64,000 bases of DNA, from NCBI RefSeq assembly GCF_002076895.1, contig NZ_CP020465.1, positions 2,108,001-2,172,000 on the forward strand. Direction: 5' to 3'. The notes below the pieces were generated by a model. The model ran no database searches, was not told the DNA's origin, and saw nothing but the letters and a program-made list of their open reading frames with translations. A program made the position numbers and the translations under genes. Below, piece after piece: positions 45,383-55,189 of the stretch. Each line of letters begins with the position of its first letter. Position 1 is the stretch's first letter. Source of the DNA: Cognaticolwellia beringensis (GTDB taxonomy: Bacteria > Pseudomonadota > Gammaproteobacteria > Enterobacterales > Alteromonadaceae).

Positions 45383-46447
45383 ATGACCACACTTCAAGTT
45401 AAACTTGGCGCTCGCAGCTACCCAATCTATATAGACAGCGGACTATTATCAAATAGTGATCTGCTGTCTAGTCATATCCGCTCTAAACGTGTATGCATTG
45501 TTAGTAATAACATTGTTGCACCACTTTATCTTGAGCAAATGAAGCACAGTCTCAATAATTTCGATATTGATGAAATTATTTTGCCTGATGGTGAAGCTGA
45601 GAAAAGCTTAGCGAATTTTGAACGGATAATGTCACATCTTCTTGCGGGTAATCATGGTCGAGATACGACCTTAATCGCATTAGGTGGTGGCGTTATTGGT
45701 GATATAACTGGCTTCGCTGCTGCGTGTTATCAGCGTGGTATTGATTTTATTCAAATACCTACCACAGTATTGTCGCAAGTTGACTCATCTGTCGGTGGAA
45801 AAACAGCTGTAAATCATCCCTTAGGTAAAAACATGATAGGCGCGTTCTATCAACCTAAAGCGGTTTTTATCGATTTGGCGAGCCTAGCTACTTTACCGGT
45901 AAGAGAGTTTAATGCGGGTATGGCTGAGGTTATTAAGTACGGTATCTTAGGTGATGGTGAGTTTTTTACTTGGCTTGAGCAGCATACTAATGCCATTAAA
46001 GCGGGTGAAACTCAGATCCTAATGCAAATGATCGAGCGCTGTTGCCAGTGCAAGGCCAATATTGTTGCTGAAGATGAAACCGAAGCAGGTGTGCGTGCTT
46101 TATTGAACTTAGGGCATACCTTTGGTCATGCCATTGAAGCGGATCAAGGTTACGGTAAGTGGTTACATGGCGAAGCTGTTGCTACTGGCATGGTACTTGC
46201 TGCTAAGTTATCAGTAACAATGAATTTGCTTGAAGTGTCAGATCTTCGTCGTATTGAAGCTTTACTGTCTGCATTTGATTTACCGTTAATTGCACCAGAG
46301 AATATGGGTTTTGATGAATTTATTTGCCATATGCGTCGCGATAAAAAGAACTTAGCAGGAAAGCTTCGCTTTATTCTTCCAACGGCTATTGGTCAATCTG
46401 AAATTAACGACGATGTTAGTGTGGAACTGCTTCAACAAATTCTGTAA
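45383..46447 (+). CDS. aroB: 3-dehydroquinate synthase
   Basis: A 354-residue NAD- and zinc-dependent enzyme turning DAHP into 3-dehydroquinate in the shikimate pathway. Visible motifs: [56 protein letters not shown], and the zinc ligands in [12 protein letters not shown]. Length is normal. Eleven bases follow aroK. Confidence 0.96.
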   Translation: MTTLQVKLGARSYPIYIDSGLLSNSDLLSSHIRSKRVCIVSNNIVAPLYLEQMKHSLNNFDIDEIILPDGEAEKSLANFERIMSHLLAGNHGRDTTLIALGGGVIGDITGFAAACYQRGIDFIQIPTTVLSQVDSSVGGKTAVNHPLGKNMIGAFYQPKAVFIDLASLATLPVREFNAGMAEVIKYGILGDGEFFTWLEQHTNAIKAGETQILMQMIERCCQCKANIVAEDETEAGVRALLNLGHTFGHAIEADQGYGKWLHGEAVATGMVLAAKLSVTMNLLEVSDLRRIEALLSAFDLPLIAPENMGFDEFICHMRRDKKNLAGKLRFILPTAIGQSEINDDVSVELLQQIL

Positions 46448-46469
46448 TTATATTCAGGATAGGTGAAGC

Positions 46470-47849
46470 ATGTCGGCGTTAAAAAATAATATTGACATAT
46501 CAAACGATAATACAAGTGTCACTAAAATTAGTGCTCAAGCACGCATAGACTACATTCTTCGTTTTTCAAAACAGGCCATTCTGGTTATTGATGAAAGCGT
46601 AGAACAAAATGCCGCTATTTCTAGTCAATTTTTGGCAAGTTTACCTGAGCAGCATAATGCTGCCTATATTTCACTTTCTTCGCAGTTTAATAATATCCAA
46701 ATTCGTTGCCGTATAATCGAACAGTTATATACCGGTGAATTATTTGATCCTGAAATTTCTTTAGCGGTTAGTGTGATTAATTTAGCCAAAAAATCACAAC
46801 AAAGTATTAGTATTATACTCAATAGTGCTCAACATTTATCATTACAGATCTTACACGAACTATCACAATTAGCTGCAATTGCTAAAAAAGCAAATTTGGT
46901 GGTTAATATCGTTATGTTCGGTTCAGCGCAAGCTGGAAAAACTGTCGCGGTTAATAAAAGCTTGTTTGATAACAAACTGACAATATTATCGGCACAGTCA
47001 GGACAGTTGCTGTCAACCTCATCAACGCTATTTAAGAATACCCAGCCAAAATGGCATTATATTAAACAAAATAAATGGCTAATTAGCGCCTTAATATTCT
47101 TAGTCGGTCTTGCCAGTGTGGTTATAAATTTACTCCAGGTAGATAGCTTCAATTTTGCCAAATCTATAGTCGCTAACAATAAAGAAAAAATATCCTTAAC
47201 AACCGTACTAGCGAAACCTCAAACCATGGTGCTATCAAATAAGGGTGAAAATATAGCAGCTCTAGCTGCGCCAACGACACAAATAGGACCTAACCTTATT
47301 GCTGCTATGCCGAATGATATTTACGCTTCGTTGATAACACCTTTACCTGAAATAAGCATGCAAGCTCAAGCTTTACCTGCATCGCCCGTCGATATCATGA
47401 CAGCAATATCAACAGCAACCATGGCAGCAGAAACAGTAGTAAGAGCATCAGTAAATAATGTATCTCTAGAAAATACAACGCAGAAGCCTGTATTACAAAA
47501 GGTTGAAGTTAAAGCAACAGAAAAGTTGATTTACTCAACAAGTCAATTACAAATAAATAACGATTACTACGCTAATAAAACAGGTTACGTAATTCAGTTA
47601 GCGGCATTTAGCGATTTAAAACTACCGAATGCATATTTAAAGGCTTTAGCAACTATTGACCACCATATCTACCAGCGACTATTAAATGAAAAACCAGTCA
47701 TGGTGATTACGAGCGCAGAGTATGCAGATAAATCTACCGCACAATCAGCCTTATTGCAGCTACCAGAATCGTTATCATCACGACAACCGTGGATTAAGCC
47801 TATTAGGGTTATTAATAACGAAATCAATGCATTTCTGCTCTCCCAATAA
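46470..47849 (+). CDS. DamX-like SPOR-domain cell-division protein
   Basis: A 459-residue protein at the damX position between aroB and dam. The N-terminal region (about 25-190) resembles the AAA-like domain of DamX/GspA-type proteins but lacks a recognisable Walker A. One membrane helix follows (about 203-223), then a low-complexity periplasmic linker, and a C-terminal SPOR domain (about 375-459, starting YVIQLAAFSD) that binds denuded glycan at the septum. Position makes orthology to damX likely; the name is left out because sequence similarity outside SPOR is low. Confidence 0.85.
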   Translation: MSALKNNIDISNDNTSVTKISAQARIDYILRFSKQAILVIDESVEQNAAISSQFLASLPEQHNAAYISLSSQFNNIQIRCRIIEQLYTGELFDPEISLAVSVINLAKKSQQSISIILNSAQHLSLQILHELSQLAAIAKKANLVVNIVMFGSAQAGKTVAVNKSLFDNKLTILSAQSGQLLSTSSTLFKNTQPKWHYIKQNKWLISALIFLVGLASVVINLLQVDSFNFAKSIVANNKEKISLTTVLAKPQTMVLSNKGENIAALAAPTTQIGPNLIAAMPNDIYASLITPLPEISMQAQALPASPVDIMTAISTATMAAETVVRASVNNVSLENTTQKPVLQKVEVKATEKLIYSTSQLQINNDYYANKTGYVIQLAAFSDLKLPNAYLKALATIDHHIYQRLLNEKPVMVITSAEYADKSTAQSALLQLPESLSSRQPWIKPIRVINNEINAFLLSQ

Positions 47850-47928
47850 AGGCTGATTCAGGATACAATCCCCGCTTACTTTTCAGATGTGAATCATCTG
47901 CTGTTAAATTTTAGAGTTTGTAGGTGCC

Positions 47929-48744
47929 ATGAAGAAAAAACATCGAGCGTTTTTAAAATGGGCGGGTGGTAAATACGCGCTAACCGATGTCATAAACTCT
48001 ATGTTGCCAACTGGTAATCGTCTGATTGAACCTTTTGTTGGTGCTGGGTCAGTATTTCTTAATAGCGATTATGACGAATATTTGCTCAGTGACATTAATC
48101 AAGATCTTGTTAACCTCTATCGTATTGTTCAACGCACACCTGAGAAGTTTATTGCTGATGCGCGACGTTTTTTTTCGCCTGAAAATAACCAAGCAGAAAG
48201 ATATTATCAATTACGTAAAGAGTTTAATGAAAGCTCAGACCCTTATTTTAGATCCTTAGTATTTCTTTATATGAATCGTCATGGCTATAATGGGCTATGC
48301 CGATATAACAAATCTGGTGGTTATAACGTACCATTTGGTAAATATAAACGGCCTTACTTCCCTGAAGCAGAACTTATCTACTTTGCCAAAAAAGCGGAAA
48401 AAGCAGTATTTATTTGTGATGGTTATCGACAAACCTTTGCGCATGCAAAATCTGGAGATGTCATTTATTGCGATCCTCCATACGTGCCGTTGAGTAAAAC
48501 AGCAAGTTTTACCAGCTATTCTGGTAATGGTTTTGGTTTAGATGAACAAGCAGATTTGGCTAATGCAGCTGAGGAAGTAACAAAAAATCGTAAGATATCA
48601 GTATTAATTAGCAATCACGATACTATTTGGACGCGAAAAATCTATGAGCATGCTAAAAATCATCACTCGATAGAAGTATCTCGAACGATTAGTCAAAAAG
48701 GGGATAAAAGGAATAAAGTTTCAGAGCTACTTGCGCTTTATTAA
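47929..48744 (+). CDS. dam: DNA adenine methyltransferase Dam
   Basis: A 271-residue N6-adenine methyltransferase (alpha group) acting on GATC. The SAM site is FVGAGSVF (36-43) preceded by FLKWAGGK, and the catalytic motif is DPPY (182-185) within YCDPPYVPLS. Length and neighbours (aroK-aroB-damX-dam) match the enteric gene. Roles are mismatch-repair strand choice and replication timing. Confidence 0.96.
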   Translation: MKKKHRAFLKWAGGKYALTDVINSMLPTGNRLIEPFVGAGSVFLNSDYDEYLLSDINQDLVNLYRIVQRTPEKFIADARRFFSPENNQAERYYQLRKEFNESSDPYFRSLVFLYMNRHGYNGLCRYNKSGGYNVPFGKYKRPYFPEAELIYFAKKAEKAVFICDGYRQTFAHAKSGDVIYCDPPYVPLSKTASFTSYSGNGFGLDEQADLANAAEEVTKNRKISVLISNHDTIWTRKIYEHAKNHHSIEVSRTISQKGDKRNKVSELLALY

Positions 48745-48827
48745 AGGCAGTAAAAATCTCTTAGGAAGATTGAGTTAGTAAGTTGCACTGGGGGGCGCAT
48801 TTAATCTTATCGGCACTTAAAGTTAAA

Positions 48828-49019
48828 TTAGCTAGGTAATACGAAACTAACGATGGCAATTAATGAGCCTATAAACAACACGACGGCAATTAAACCCGCA
48901 ATAATAAAGTGACTAAATTTACCCTGGGTAAAATCGCGTTCTCTATTTTTATCACTTTGCACGCCAAAAAAGGCAGCACCAACACTTTTTAGTGTTTCTT
49001 TAAAGTTACTTGAAGCCAT
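48828..49019 (-). CDS. DUF2970 small membrane protein
   Basis: A 63-residue protein with the DUF2970 pattern: LKSVGAAFFGVQSDKNRERDF followed by one C-terminal membrane helix. The second of two adjacent ATG codons (49019) is preferred because AAGGA lies five bases upstream. Function of the family is unknown. Possibly convergent with dam, 84 bases away. Confidence 0.8.
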   Translation of the reverse strand: MASSNFKETLKSVGAAFFGVQSDKNRERDFTQGKFSHFIIAGLIAVVLFIGSLIAIVSFVLPS

Positions 49020-49291
49020 CATTATCCTTAATTGCCAGTTTAGCAAATTGTTATCGCATCATATTTAATCAGTATGTGCTAATGAGGAGTGACGATCAAG
49101 TGCTGCTAATTTAATAATATTTTGTAAAATTTCTTTTAATTAGCTACATTTATATTAATCTTTACATTAATTTGCCTAATGTTGTTATTGTTCTGAATAA
49201 TTAAATAACGTGATTGTACTATCAAGCAATGGCTGAAAATTGCACTTTATTAACATTATACCTTTAGGTATTATTTTTCTGAACGGAATCC

Positions 49292-50740
49292 ATGTCGAAA
49301 CATCTAACAGGTGATACTAATTTTACCGCCAAAGTAAAAATTATATTAAGTAAAATTTATGGCCGTAGTCTACTAAAAGACTCGGTTCTAGATAGAGCCA
49401 TAACCTATTATGAGCTAGAGCAATTCTCGCAGCGTAAATTAGATAAAATTAATCAAGAAATTGCAAGATTAGCTAAAACTGATAGTGATAGAAACAAAAA
49501 TAAACTTGCTAACCTTGAGCGCGATCAACGAGAATACTTACAAGCATTAAAACTTGAAAGCAATGAGCGTGCACAACACTTACAACTGATATGTCGAGAT
49601 ATCATCGAACTGTGTGAAGGCGACACTCGAGCAGAAACGAATAAAAAATCTTCAGAGCTCTTAGGAACTATTCAACTTTTATTACCAACTGAAGGGAGTA
49701 GGGTTGCTGTTGAAAATGAGCGCAGTAAACCCCTTTATAGAGGAGTGTTAGCTTTAAGGCTACTCGACCAAATCTGCTTAAAAACATTATCATCTGGTGC
49801 ATACTTAGCTAAAGAATTATCAAAAATATCAGCGTTCGATTATAAAAAATTAAGAATTGAGAACGAAGCTGCTTACCTTGAATTCGTTGACCATGTGAAA
49901 GTGCCTGTTTTAATGGCTGCTATTTTACAAGATATAGGTAATTACCACCCAGATGCACAAAAAATAATGCAAGGTAAAGACGGACAGGGCAGTATATTTC
50001 GTGCATTAGAAATTGAAGAGCGTAAAGCTTTATTGCAAATTAATTACCGTGAAACTATGAAGTACCTGATTAACGGTATCGGTGTTGTAATGTATTTTGG
50101 CAATTCTAAAGAAGAGAGAGATATTTTTAATGTAGTAGAAACCAATAAATTACGATTTGTAAAACAGCTACTAAAGGGTAGTATTCAACCCAAATTAGGG
50201 GTTGGTAATATCTTGAAAATACCGCAAATATATACCGCTATTGTGTTATCAACCAAAGATAACTATAACTATAAATTATTACCTAAAGTATACAAAGCTT
50301 TATATCAAAATGCTGAACGTGGAAATTGTTGTCAGAGCGTAGTTGATAGCCTATATAAAATAACGGGTGATTTTCCGCAAGGATTCGGGGTTATATACAT
50401 ACCTGGTGATAACGAGCAAGACGCGCGATACGAATATGCGATAGTCACCCGGCTATATCCTGAAAAACCCGATGAACCTAACTGTAGAATAGCCACTCGT
50501 CAGCTCACTTTCATTGGCCACGGTCATGATTTAGTCGTTAAAAAAACTAATAATTTATATTTTATAGAAACAGCAAAAGAGTTTTCCAGCATAAACAAAG
50601 AACGTCTTAATGAAATATTAGAGTTATTGTCATCGAATTACCTTGAACGAAAGGATCTCGATTTATTACCACGCTGTTGGCAACCTGAAGAATTTTTTAC
50701 TAAGAAGGTTAACCAAAAACTGTGGAACCGAATTCGCTGA
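49292..50740 (+). CDS. Unknown 482-aa protein with coiled coil and possible degenerate HD-GYP core
   Basis: I do not recognise this protein. Residues about 40-110 form a charged coiled coil. The middle (about 195-290) reads like an inactive HD domain: FVDHVKVPVLMAAILQDIGNYHP, where the usual HD-I-G-K appears as QD-I-G-N. The C-terminal part (about 310-480) is probably a beta-rich sensor or docking domain. It is soluble. Weak GGAA precedes the ATG. Stands alone between DUF2970 and argE. Confidence 0.6.
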   Translation: MSKHLTGDTNFTAKVKIILSKIYGRSLLKDSVLDRAITYYELEQFSQRKLDKINQEIARLAKTDSDRNKNKLANLERDQREYLQALKLESNERAQHLQLICRDIIELCEGDTRAETNKKSSELLGTIQLLLPTEGSRVAVENERSKPLYRGVLALRLLDQICLKTLSSGAYLAKELSKISAFDYKKLRIENEAAYLEFVDHVKVPVLMAAILQDIGNYHPDAQKIMQGKDGQGSIFRALEIEERKALLQINYRETMKYLINGIGVVMYFGNSKEERDIFNVVETNKLRFVKQLLKGSIQPKLGVGNILKIPQIYTAIVLSTKDNYNYKLLPKVYKALYQNAERGNCCQSVVDSLYKITGDFPQGFGVIYIPGDNEQDARYEYAIVTRLYPEKPDEPNCRIATRQLTFIGHGHDLVVKKTNNLYFIETAKEFSSINKERLNEILELLSSNYLERKDLDLLPRCWQPEEFFTKKVNQKLWNRIR

Positions 50741-50758
50741 ATCCCTCCAAATAAGGAA

Positions 50759-50789
50759 ACAGGATAAGCCTAACTTAGTGCTATCCTGT
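50759..50789. terminator. Terminator between the 482-aa gene and argE
   Basis: Arms ACAGGATA (50759-50766) and TATCCTGT (50782-50789) are exact, with further pairing across a bulge, followed by ATTTATAT. It can serve both converging genes. Confidence 0.5.
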
Positions 50790-50814
50790 ATTTATATCCG
50801 CTAATACTGCAGCG

Positions 50815-51975
50815 CTATAGGCAATAATGATGTATTAGTTTCGTCAACAAGATTTCAGTTTTGCTAATTTCACTATGAGCTAAATATTCATTAGGCTGAT
50901 GCGCTTGATCTATTGAACCTGGCCCCAGAACGATCGTTTGACAACCCAGTTGTTGAATAAAAGGCGCTTCTGTTGCGTAATTAACTGCGCAGCAACTATG
51001 GCCAGAAAGTTTTTCTGCCGTCGACACAAAATCACTATCTGGTGCTTGCTGGAAGCTAGGTGAACTGGGATCAAGCTCATTTATGGTCAGGCGCCCAGGA
51101 TATTTTTCTGCAATGGGTTGTAATGCTATTGATAACCAAGAAACTAACTCTTCGTCTTTCATGCCAGGTAAAGAGCGCATATCAATATCTAGCTCACAAT
51201 GACCACAAATTCTATTCGCATTATCGCCACCACGAATTGCCCCTAAGTTCATTGTTGGCGTTTGAACATCAAAAGCTTCATTTTTATAGCTAAGGTTGAG
51301 TTTTTCTCTGAGTTTGAATAATTCGCTAATCACTTGATACATGATTTCAATAGCATTAACGCCACTGGCGGGCTTACTTGAATGTCCTGCTTGGCCTTTA
51401 ATGCTAATTTTGTGCGACATATGGCCTTTATGCATAATCACGGGTACTAAGTTTGTTGGCTCACCTATAATGGCTACATCAGGTTTGATTACCCCGCTAT
51501 TAGCAAAAAACCTCGCTCCTGCCATGGTGGTTTCTTCATCTGCAGTCGCTAAAATATATAATGGCTTCTTTAATAACTTCAGGTCTATTTGTTGGCAAAC
51601 CTGCAAGATAAATGCAAAAAATCCTTTCATGTCGCAGCTACCCAGGCCAAACAGCTTATTATCATTATCGGTAACTTTTAAAGGATCGGATAACCATCGA
51701 TTTTCATCAAATGGTACTGTATCACTGTGGCCTGCGAGTAATAAGCCTCCGTCACCACTTCCCAATTTAGCTAACAGGTTAAATTTGCCCTTAACCATGG
51801 GAACTGCTTGAATGGTAATGGTAAAACCAAGCGTTTCAAACCAAGTTGCTAGTAAGGTTATTACACTTTCGTTACTTTGATCCCAGCTAGCTTGTGATGA
51901 ACTGATACTTGGTTGTGCTATTAATTGAGTAATAGCTTGGGTAAAGTTGGGCAGTTTTTGGTGTGTATTGTTCAT
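50815..51975 (-). CDS. argE: Acetylornithine deacetylase
   Basis: A 386-residue M20-family metallohydrolase releasing ornithine from N-acetylornithine. Metal ligands are visible in LAGHSDTVPFDE, GSCDMKGF, and the catalytic Glu pair in ATADEETT. Placed divergently from argC as in E. coli. The ATG at 51975 is preferred over the TTG at 51987. An ArgE-type enzyme makes free acetate, so N-acetylglutamate must be renewed by ArgA activity. Confidence 0.93.
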   Translation of the reverse strand: MNNTHQKLPNFTQAITQLIAQPSISSSQASWDQSNESVITLLATWFETLGFTITIQAVPMVKGKFNLLAKLGSGDGGLLLAGHSDTVPFDENRWLSDPLKVTDNDNKLFGLGSCDMKGFFAFILQVCQQIDLKLLKKPLYILATADEETTMAGARFFANSGVIKPDVAIIGEPTNLVPVIMHKGHMSHKISIKGQAGHSSKPASGVNAIEIMYQVISELFKLREKLNLSYKNEAFDVQTPTMNLGAIRGGDNANRICGHCELDIDMRSLPGMKDEELVSWLSIALQPIAEKYPGRLTINELDPSSPSFQQAPDSDFVSTAEKLSGHSCCAVNYATEAPFIQQLGCQTIVLGPGSIDQAHQPNEYLAHSEISKTEILLTKLIHHYCL

Positions 51976-52284
51976 TATATTTAGCAACCTAAAATTAATT
52001 CATGGGTAGTTATGCTATTTAGTTGCATAACTAGTTATATGATGATACTTTAACTTCACAATGTAAATAGCCTAATTTAATCACACTATGAAAATGTTTG
52101 TAATGAATTCAACTAACCGACGACGATAGAGTAAATATTAGGTATTAGTAGTCATAATTTTCTAGCAGGTGTTATATTTTTAATCGCTAGAAGGTCATTA
52201 GTCAAAGTTGAATAGAATTACAAAATTTGCGTGTTAATAACAATAGCCGTTGTAATTTCTAATCGTAAATATAATGGTAAGCAA
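51976..52284. other. 309-bp divergent argE-argC promoter region
   Basis: Contains a perfect 8-bp inverted repeat AGTTATGC / GCATAACT (52008-52015, 52025-52032) and an ARG-box-like sequence at 52209-52222. Otherwise AT-rich with no open frame of note. Confidence 0.5.
52209..52222 (+). promoter_or_regulatory. Candidate ARG box upstream of argC
   Basis: TGAATAGAATTACA keeps the left half-site TGAAT of the ArgR consensus and three of five bases in the right half. About 63 bases before argC, in the expected promoter zone. A second weak match lies near 52024-52042. The low scores make this only a candidate. Confidence 0.25.
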
Positions 52285-53325
52285 ATGAACGTCATAGTTA
52301 TTGGTGCAAGTGGTTATGTAGGTGCTGAATTAATTGGTTTGTTAACGCAACACAATAAAATATCAATTCAACATCTGTTAGTGTCTGAAAATAGCACTTC
52401 TAGTGGTAAAACTTTTGAACAGTTGCATGCTCGCTGGCAGGGGATTTGTGCTGTACCCCTGCATTCTTTCTCACCGCATTGGTTTGATCAACATATTAGT
52501 TCACCTGAACATAATATCGATGCGGTTTTTTTCGCCACCCCTCATGAATTTAGTGCTCAATGGGCACAAGCCTTTATTGAACAAGGCATTAAAGTCTTCG
52601 ATTTGTCTGGTGGTTTTCGCTTAAAAGACGCTTCGCAATACCCAGTACATTACGGTTTTGAACATCAATCATTAAAGGCACTTCAACAAGCTCAGTATGG
52701 TTTAGCTGAATGGCAAGCCAATGAAATTGCTGCTAGTGATCTCATTGCTGTGCCGGGTTGTTATCCAACCGCGAGCCTATTGTCGTTAAAACCCATCACC
52801 AGTAATGCACTTCATCAAGAAAACTCGTTAATTGTTGTTAATGGTATCAGTGGTGTTACGGGGGCGGGTCGTAAAGCATCTTTAGCCACCAGTTTTTGTG
52901 AAGTTAGTTTAACGCCGTACAATATTTTACAACACAGACATCAACCTGAAATTAGTCAAGAAGCCAATGCAGAGGTGATTTTTAATCCGCATTTAGCGCC
53001 TTATAAACGTGGCTTATTAGTGACGATAACATTACAGTTAAAGGCTGAAGTGACTAGTAAACAAGTCGATGAAGCCTTCACGCAAGCCTATCAAGATACT
53101 CCTTTGGTAAGAATAGTGAATGCTTGGCCTAAAATTGACAATGTTGCTCATACACCGTTTGCTGATTTACATTGGCAAGTAGACGAAAATAAACACGTTG
53201 TCGTTGTCAGTTGCGCTATTGATAATCTGTTAAAAGGTGCAGCGTCACAAGCAATACAATGCGCTAATATTAGCTTAGGTCTACCGAGTGAATATAGCTT
53301 GTTGATGCCAGGAAGAGATTTATGA
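52285..53325 (+). CDS. argC: N-acetyl-gamma-glutamyl-phosphate reductase
   Basis: A 346-residue NADPH-dependent reductase, third step of arginine synthesis. NADP motif VIGASGYVGAELI at the N-terminus and catalytic Cys in AVPGCYPTAS. GVTGAGRKAS is also typical. The frame opens at 52231, but the ATG at 52285 starts right at the Rossmann motif. First gene of the arg operon; its stop overlaps argB by four bases. Confidence 0.95.
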   Translation: MNVIVIGASGYVGAELIGLLTQHNKISIQHLLVSENSTSSGKTFEQLHARWQGICAVPLHSFSPHWFDQHISSPEHNIDAVFFATPHEFSAQWAQAFIEQGIKVFDLSGGFRLKDASQYPVHYGFEHQSLKALQQAQYGLAEWQANEIAASDLIAVPGCYPTASLLSLKPITSNALHQENSLIVVNGISGVTGAGRKASLATSFCEVSLTPYNILQHRHQPEISQEANAEVIFNPHLAPYKRGLLVTITLQLKAEVTSKQVDEAFTQAYQDTPLVRIVNAWPKIDNVAHTPFADLHWQVDENKHVVVVSCAIDNLLKGAASQAIQCANISLGLPSEYSLLMPGRDL

Positions 53326-54113
53326 AAAAGCCAGTAGTGATCAAAATTGGTGGGGCTATTTTAGATGGCTACAACCAAGGCAATACATCGGCCTTAACCG
53401 CGCTATTAAAAGTCATTGCTAGTTTGAAAGAGCAACCTGTCGTCATTGTGCACGGCGGTGGTTGTGTCGTTGATGAAATGCTAGCCCAAGCCGGATTTGT
53501 TACCGAGAAGAAGCACGGTTTACGGGTAACACCAAAAGCGCAAATGCCGATTATTAGTGGTGCACTTGCTGGAAGTGTAAATAAAGCGATTGTCGCGAGT
53601 GCGGCAAGTTTAAAATTACCAGCGGTAGGCTTGTCGTTAACTGACGGACAAATGGTGCAGTGCCAATTAAGCCCCTTAGGTTTAGGGCAAGTCGGTGTCC
53701 CTAAGCCTTTTAGTAGCGCATTGTTAGATACGTTATTAAAAGCCAGTTTTCTTCCTATTGTGTCATCCATTGGAGCACTGGAAAATGGTGAGTTAGTCAA
53801 TGTAAATGCTGATGACGCCGCCGTAGCAATATGCCAGCTACTCAATGCTGAGTTGTTATTGTTAACTGATGTCAATGGCGTTAAAGGCGCAACGGGTGAA
53901 TATTTAAGCTCCCTGAATGGTGAGCAAGCAGAGGCACTCATTAATAGCGGTGTTATTGCCGGAGGCATGACCGCAAAAGTCAATGCAGCTTTACAAGCGG
54001 CGAATAAGTTACGACGAAGTATCGCGGTTGCCAGTTGGCAATCGCCAGAGCAAATTGTCGATTTGCTCAACGGTGCCAGTATCGGTACGCGTATACAACC
54101 CAGTGGCTGTTAA
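53322..54113 (+). CDS. argB: Acetylglutamate kinase
   Basis: A 263-residue amino-acid kinase phosphorylating N-acetylglutamate. KIGGAILDG near the start, VHGGG (phosphate binding), and NVNADDAAV plus GGMTAKVNAA at the C-terminus are visible. It is the short, ArgB form without the N-terminal regulatory helix of feedback-inhibited hexameric enzymes. ATGA overlap with argC. Confidence 0.95.
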   Translation: MKKPVVIKIGGAILDGYNQGNTSALTALLKVIASLKEQPVVIVHGGGCVVDEMLAQAGFVTEKKHGLRVTPKAQMPIISGALAGSVNKAIVASAASLKLPAVGLSLTDGQMVQCQLSPLGLGQVGVPKPFSSALLDTLLKASFLPIVSSIGALENGELVNVNADDAAVAICQLLNAELLLLTDVNGVKGATGEYLSSLNGEQAEALINSGVIAGGMTAKVNAALQAANKLRRSIAVASWQSPEQIVDLLNGASIGTRIQPSGC

Positions 54114-54157
54114 TTTAATACCACAGGTTACTCATTGATTTTTGCCCAGGATATATG

Positions 54158-55072
54158 ATGAACATTGAACACTTTTTAGCTGATGATCAGCTAACTAAAC
54201 ACCAAATACTCGACCTCATTGCTTTAGCGCGTGATATAAAGCAGAAACCTGAGCGCTACAGTCAAGCCTTAGCAGGTAAGTCGGTAGCGATGATTTTTGA
54301 AAAACCGTCACTAAGAACGCATGTTAGTTTTGATATTGGCATTAATAAATTGGGTGGTCATGCGCTATATTTAGGCCAACAAAACGGTAAGTTAGGTGAG
54401 CGTGAGCGTGTGAGCGATTATGCAAAAAACCTTTCTTGTTATGCCGACGCTATTGTTGCTCGTGTTTTTAATAATAGCTCGATAGAACAATTGGCAGAGC
54501 ATGGTAGTGTCCCGGTTATTAATGCCTTGTGTGATACATATCACCCGTGCCAAGCACTAGCAGATTTTGTAACCCTCGCGGAAAACTTCCCTGACCTTAC
54601 AAAAGTAAAACTCGCCTATATTGGTGATTCAAACAATGTTTCTAACTCATTAATGCTGATGGCTGTCACAGTAGGTGTTGATTTTACTCTCGTCTGCCCA
54701 GAAGGCTATGGTCCTGAAAATAAAATGTTTGCTCAAGCGCTAAAACTTAGCCAAGCATCAGGTAGTAAACTATTATTAACCACGGATATAACGGCATTAG
54801 GGCAACAAGACGCGATATACACAGATACGTGGATATCTATGGGTGATAACACCAATGTCGCTGATATTTTAGCGACCTTTAAACCTTATCAAGTGAACCA
54901 TAAACTGATGGCTAAAGCAGGGGCAAGTATTGTGATGCATTGTCAACCTGCTCACCTTGATGAAGAAATTACCACCGAGTTGTTCGACAGCGAAATGTCA
55001 GTGGCGTTTCAGTCAGCTGAAAATCGTATGTGGGCTCAAAATGCGGTGTTGGTTAGCTTATTAGCAGATTAA
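54158..55072 (+). CDS. argF: Ornithine carbamoyltransferase
   Basis: A 304-residue enzyme making citrulline from ornithine and carbamoyl phosphate. The carbamoyl-phosphate site is EKPSLRTHVSF (SxRT), ornithine-side motifs are DTYHPCQALAD and the catalytic HCQPAH. Two adjacent ATG codons exist (54155, 54158); the second has better spacing from CAGGA. Followed by a gap with a strong hairpin before argG. Confidence 0.94.
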   Translation: MNIEHFLADDQLTKHQILDLIALARDIKQKPERYSQALAGKSVAMIFEKPSLRTHVSFDIGINKLGGHALYLGQQNGKLGERERVSDYAKNLSCYADAIVARVFNNSSIEQLAEHGSVPVINALCDTYHPCQALADFVTLAENFPDLTKVKLAYIGDSNNVSNSLMLMAVTVGVDFTLVCPEGYGPENKMFAQALKLSQASGSKLLLTTDITALGQQDAIYTDTWISMGDNTNVADILATFKPYQVNHKLMAKAGASIVMHCQPAHLDEEITTELFDSEMSVAFQSAENRMWAQNAVLVSLLAD

Positions 55073-55076
55073 TCAC

Positions 55077-55095
55077 GCTGTTTTTATAAAACAGC
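55077..55095 (+). repeat. Small inverted repeat after argF
   Basis: GCTGTTTT (55077-55084) and AAAACAGC (55088-55095), exact, 3-nt loop. No T-run after it. May cap the 3' end of a processed argCBF transcript. Confidence 0.35.
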
Positions 55096-55124
55096 CGAAT
55101 CAAATTAACTTTAAAAAATACCTT

Positions 55125-55160
55125 TCAGTCTAGTCAATTTCTTATTATTGACTAGACTGA
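55125..55160. repeat. Perfect 14-bp inverted repeat upstream of argG
   Basis: TCAGTCTAGTCAAT (55125-55138) and its exact reverse complement (55147-55160), 8-nt loop, ending 29 bases before the argG start. No good poly-T tail on the plus strand (TGATAAAAAA follows). Confidence 0.85.
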
Positions 55161-55189
55161 TGATAAAAAAATTGTGAAGGAATAAAATC

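Noticed and set aside
53369..54070. Long 233-codon minus-strand frame opposite argB
   Set aside because: It lies fully inside argB, which is conserved and has the expected motifs; the antisense frame is Ser/Thr/Pro-rich with no domain, a typical shadow.
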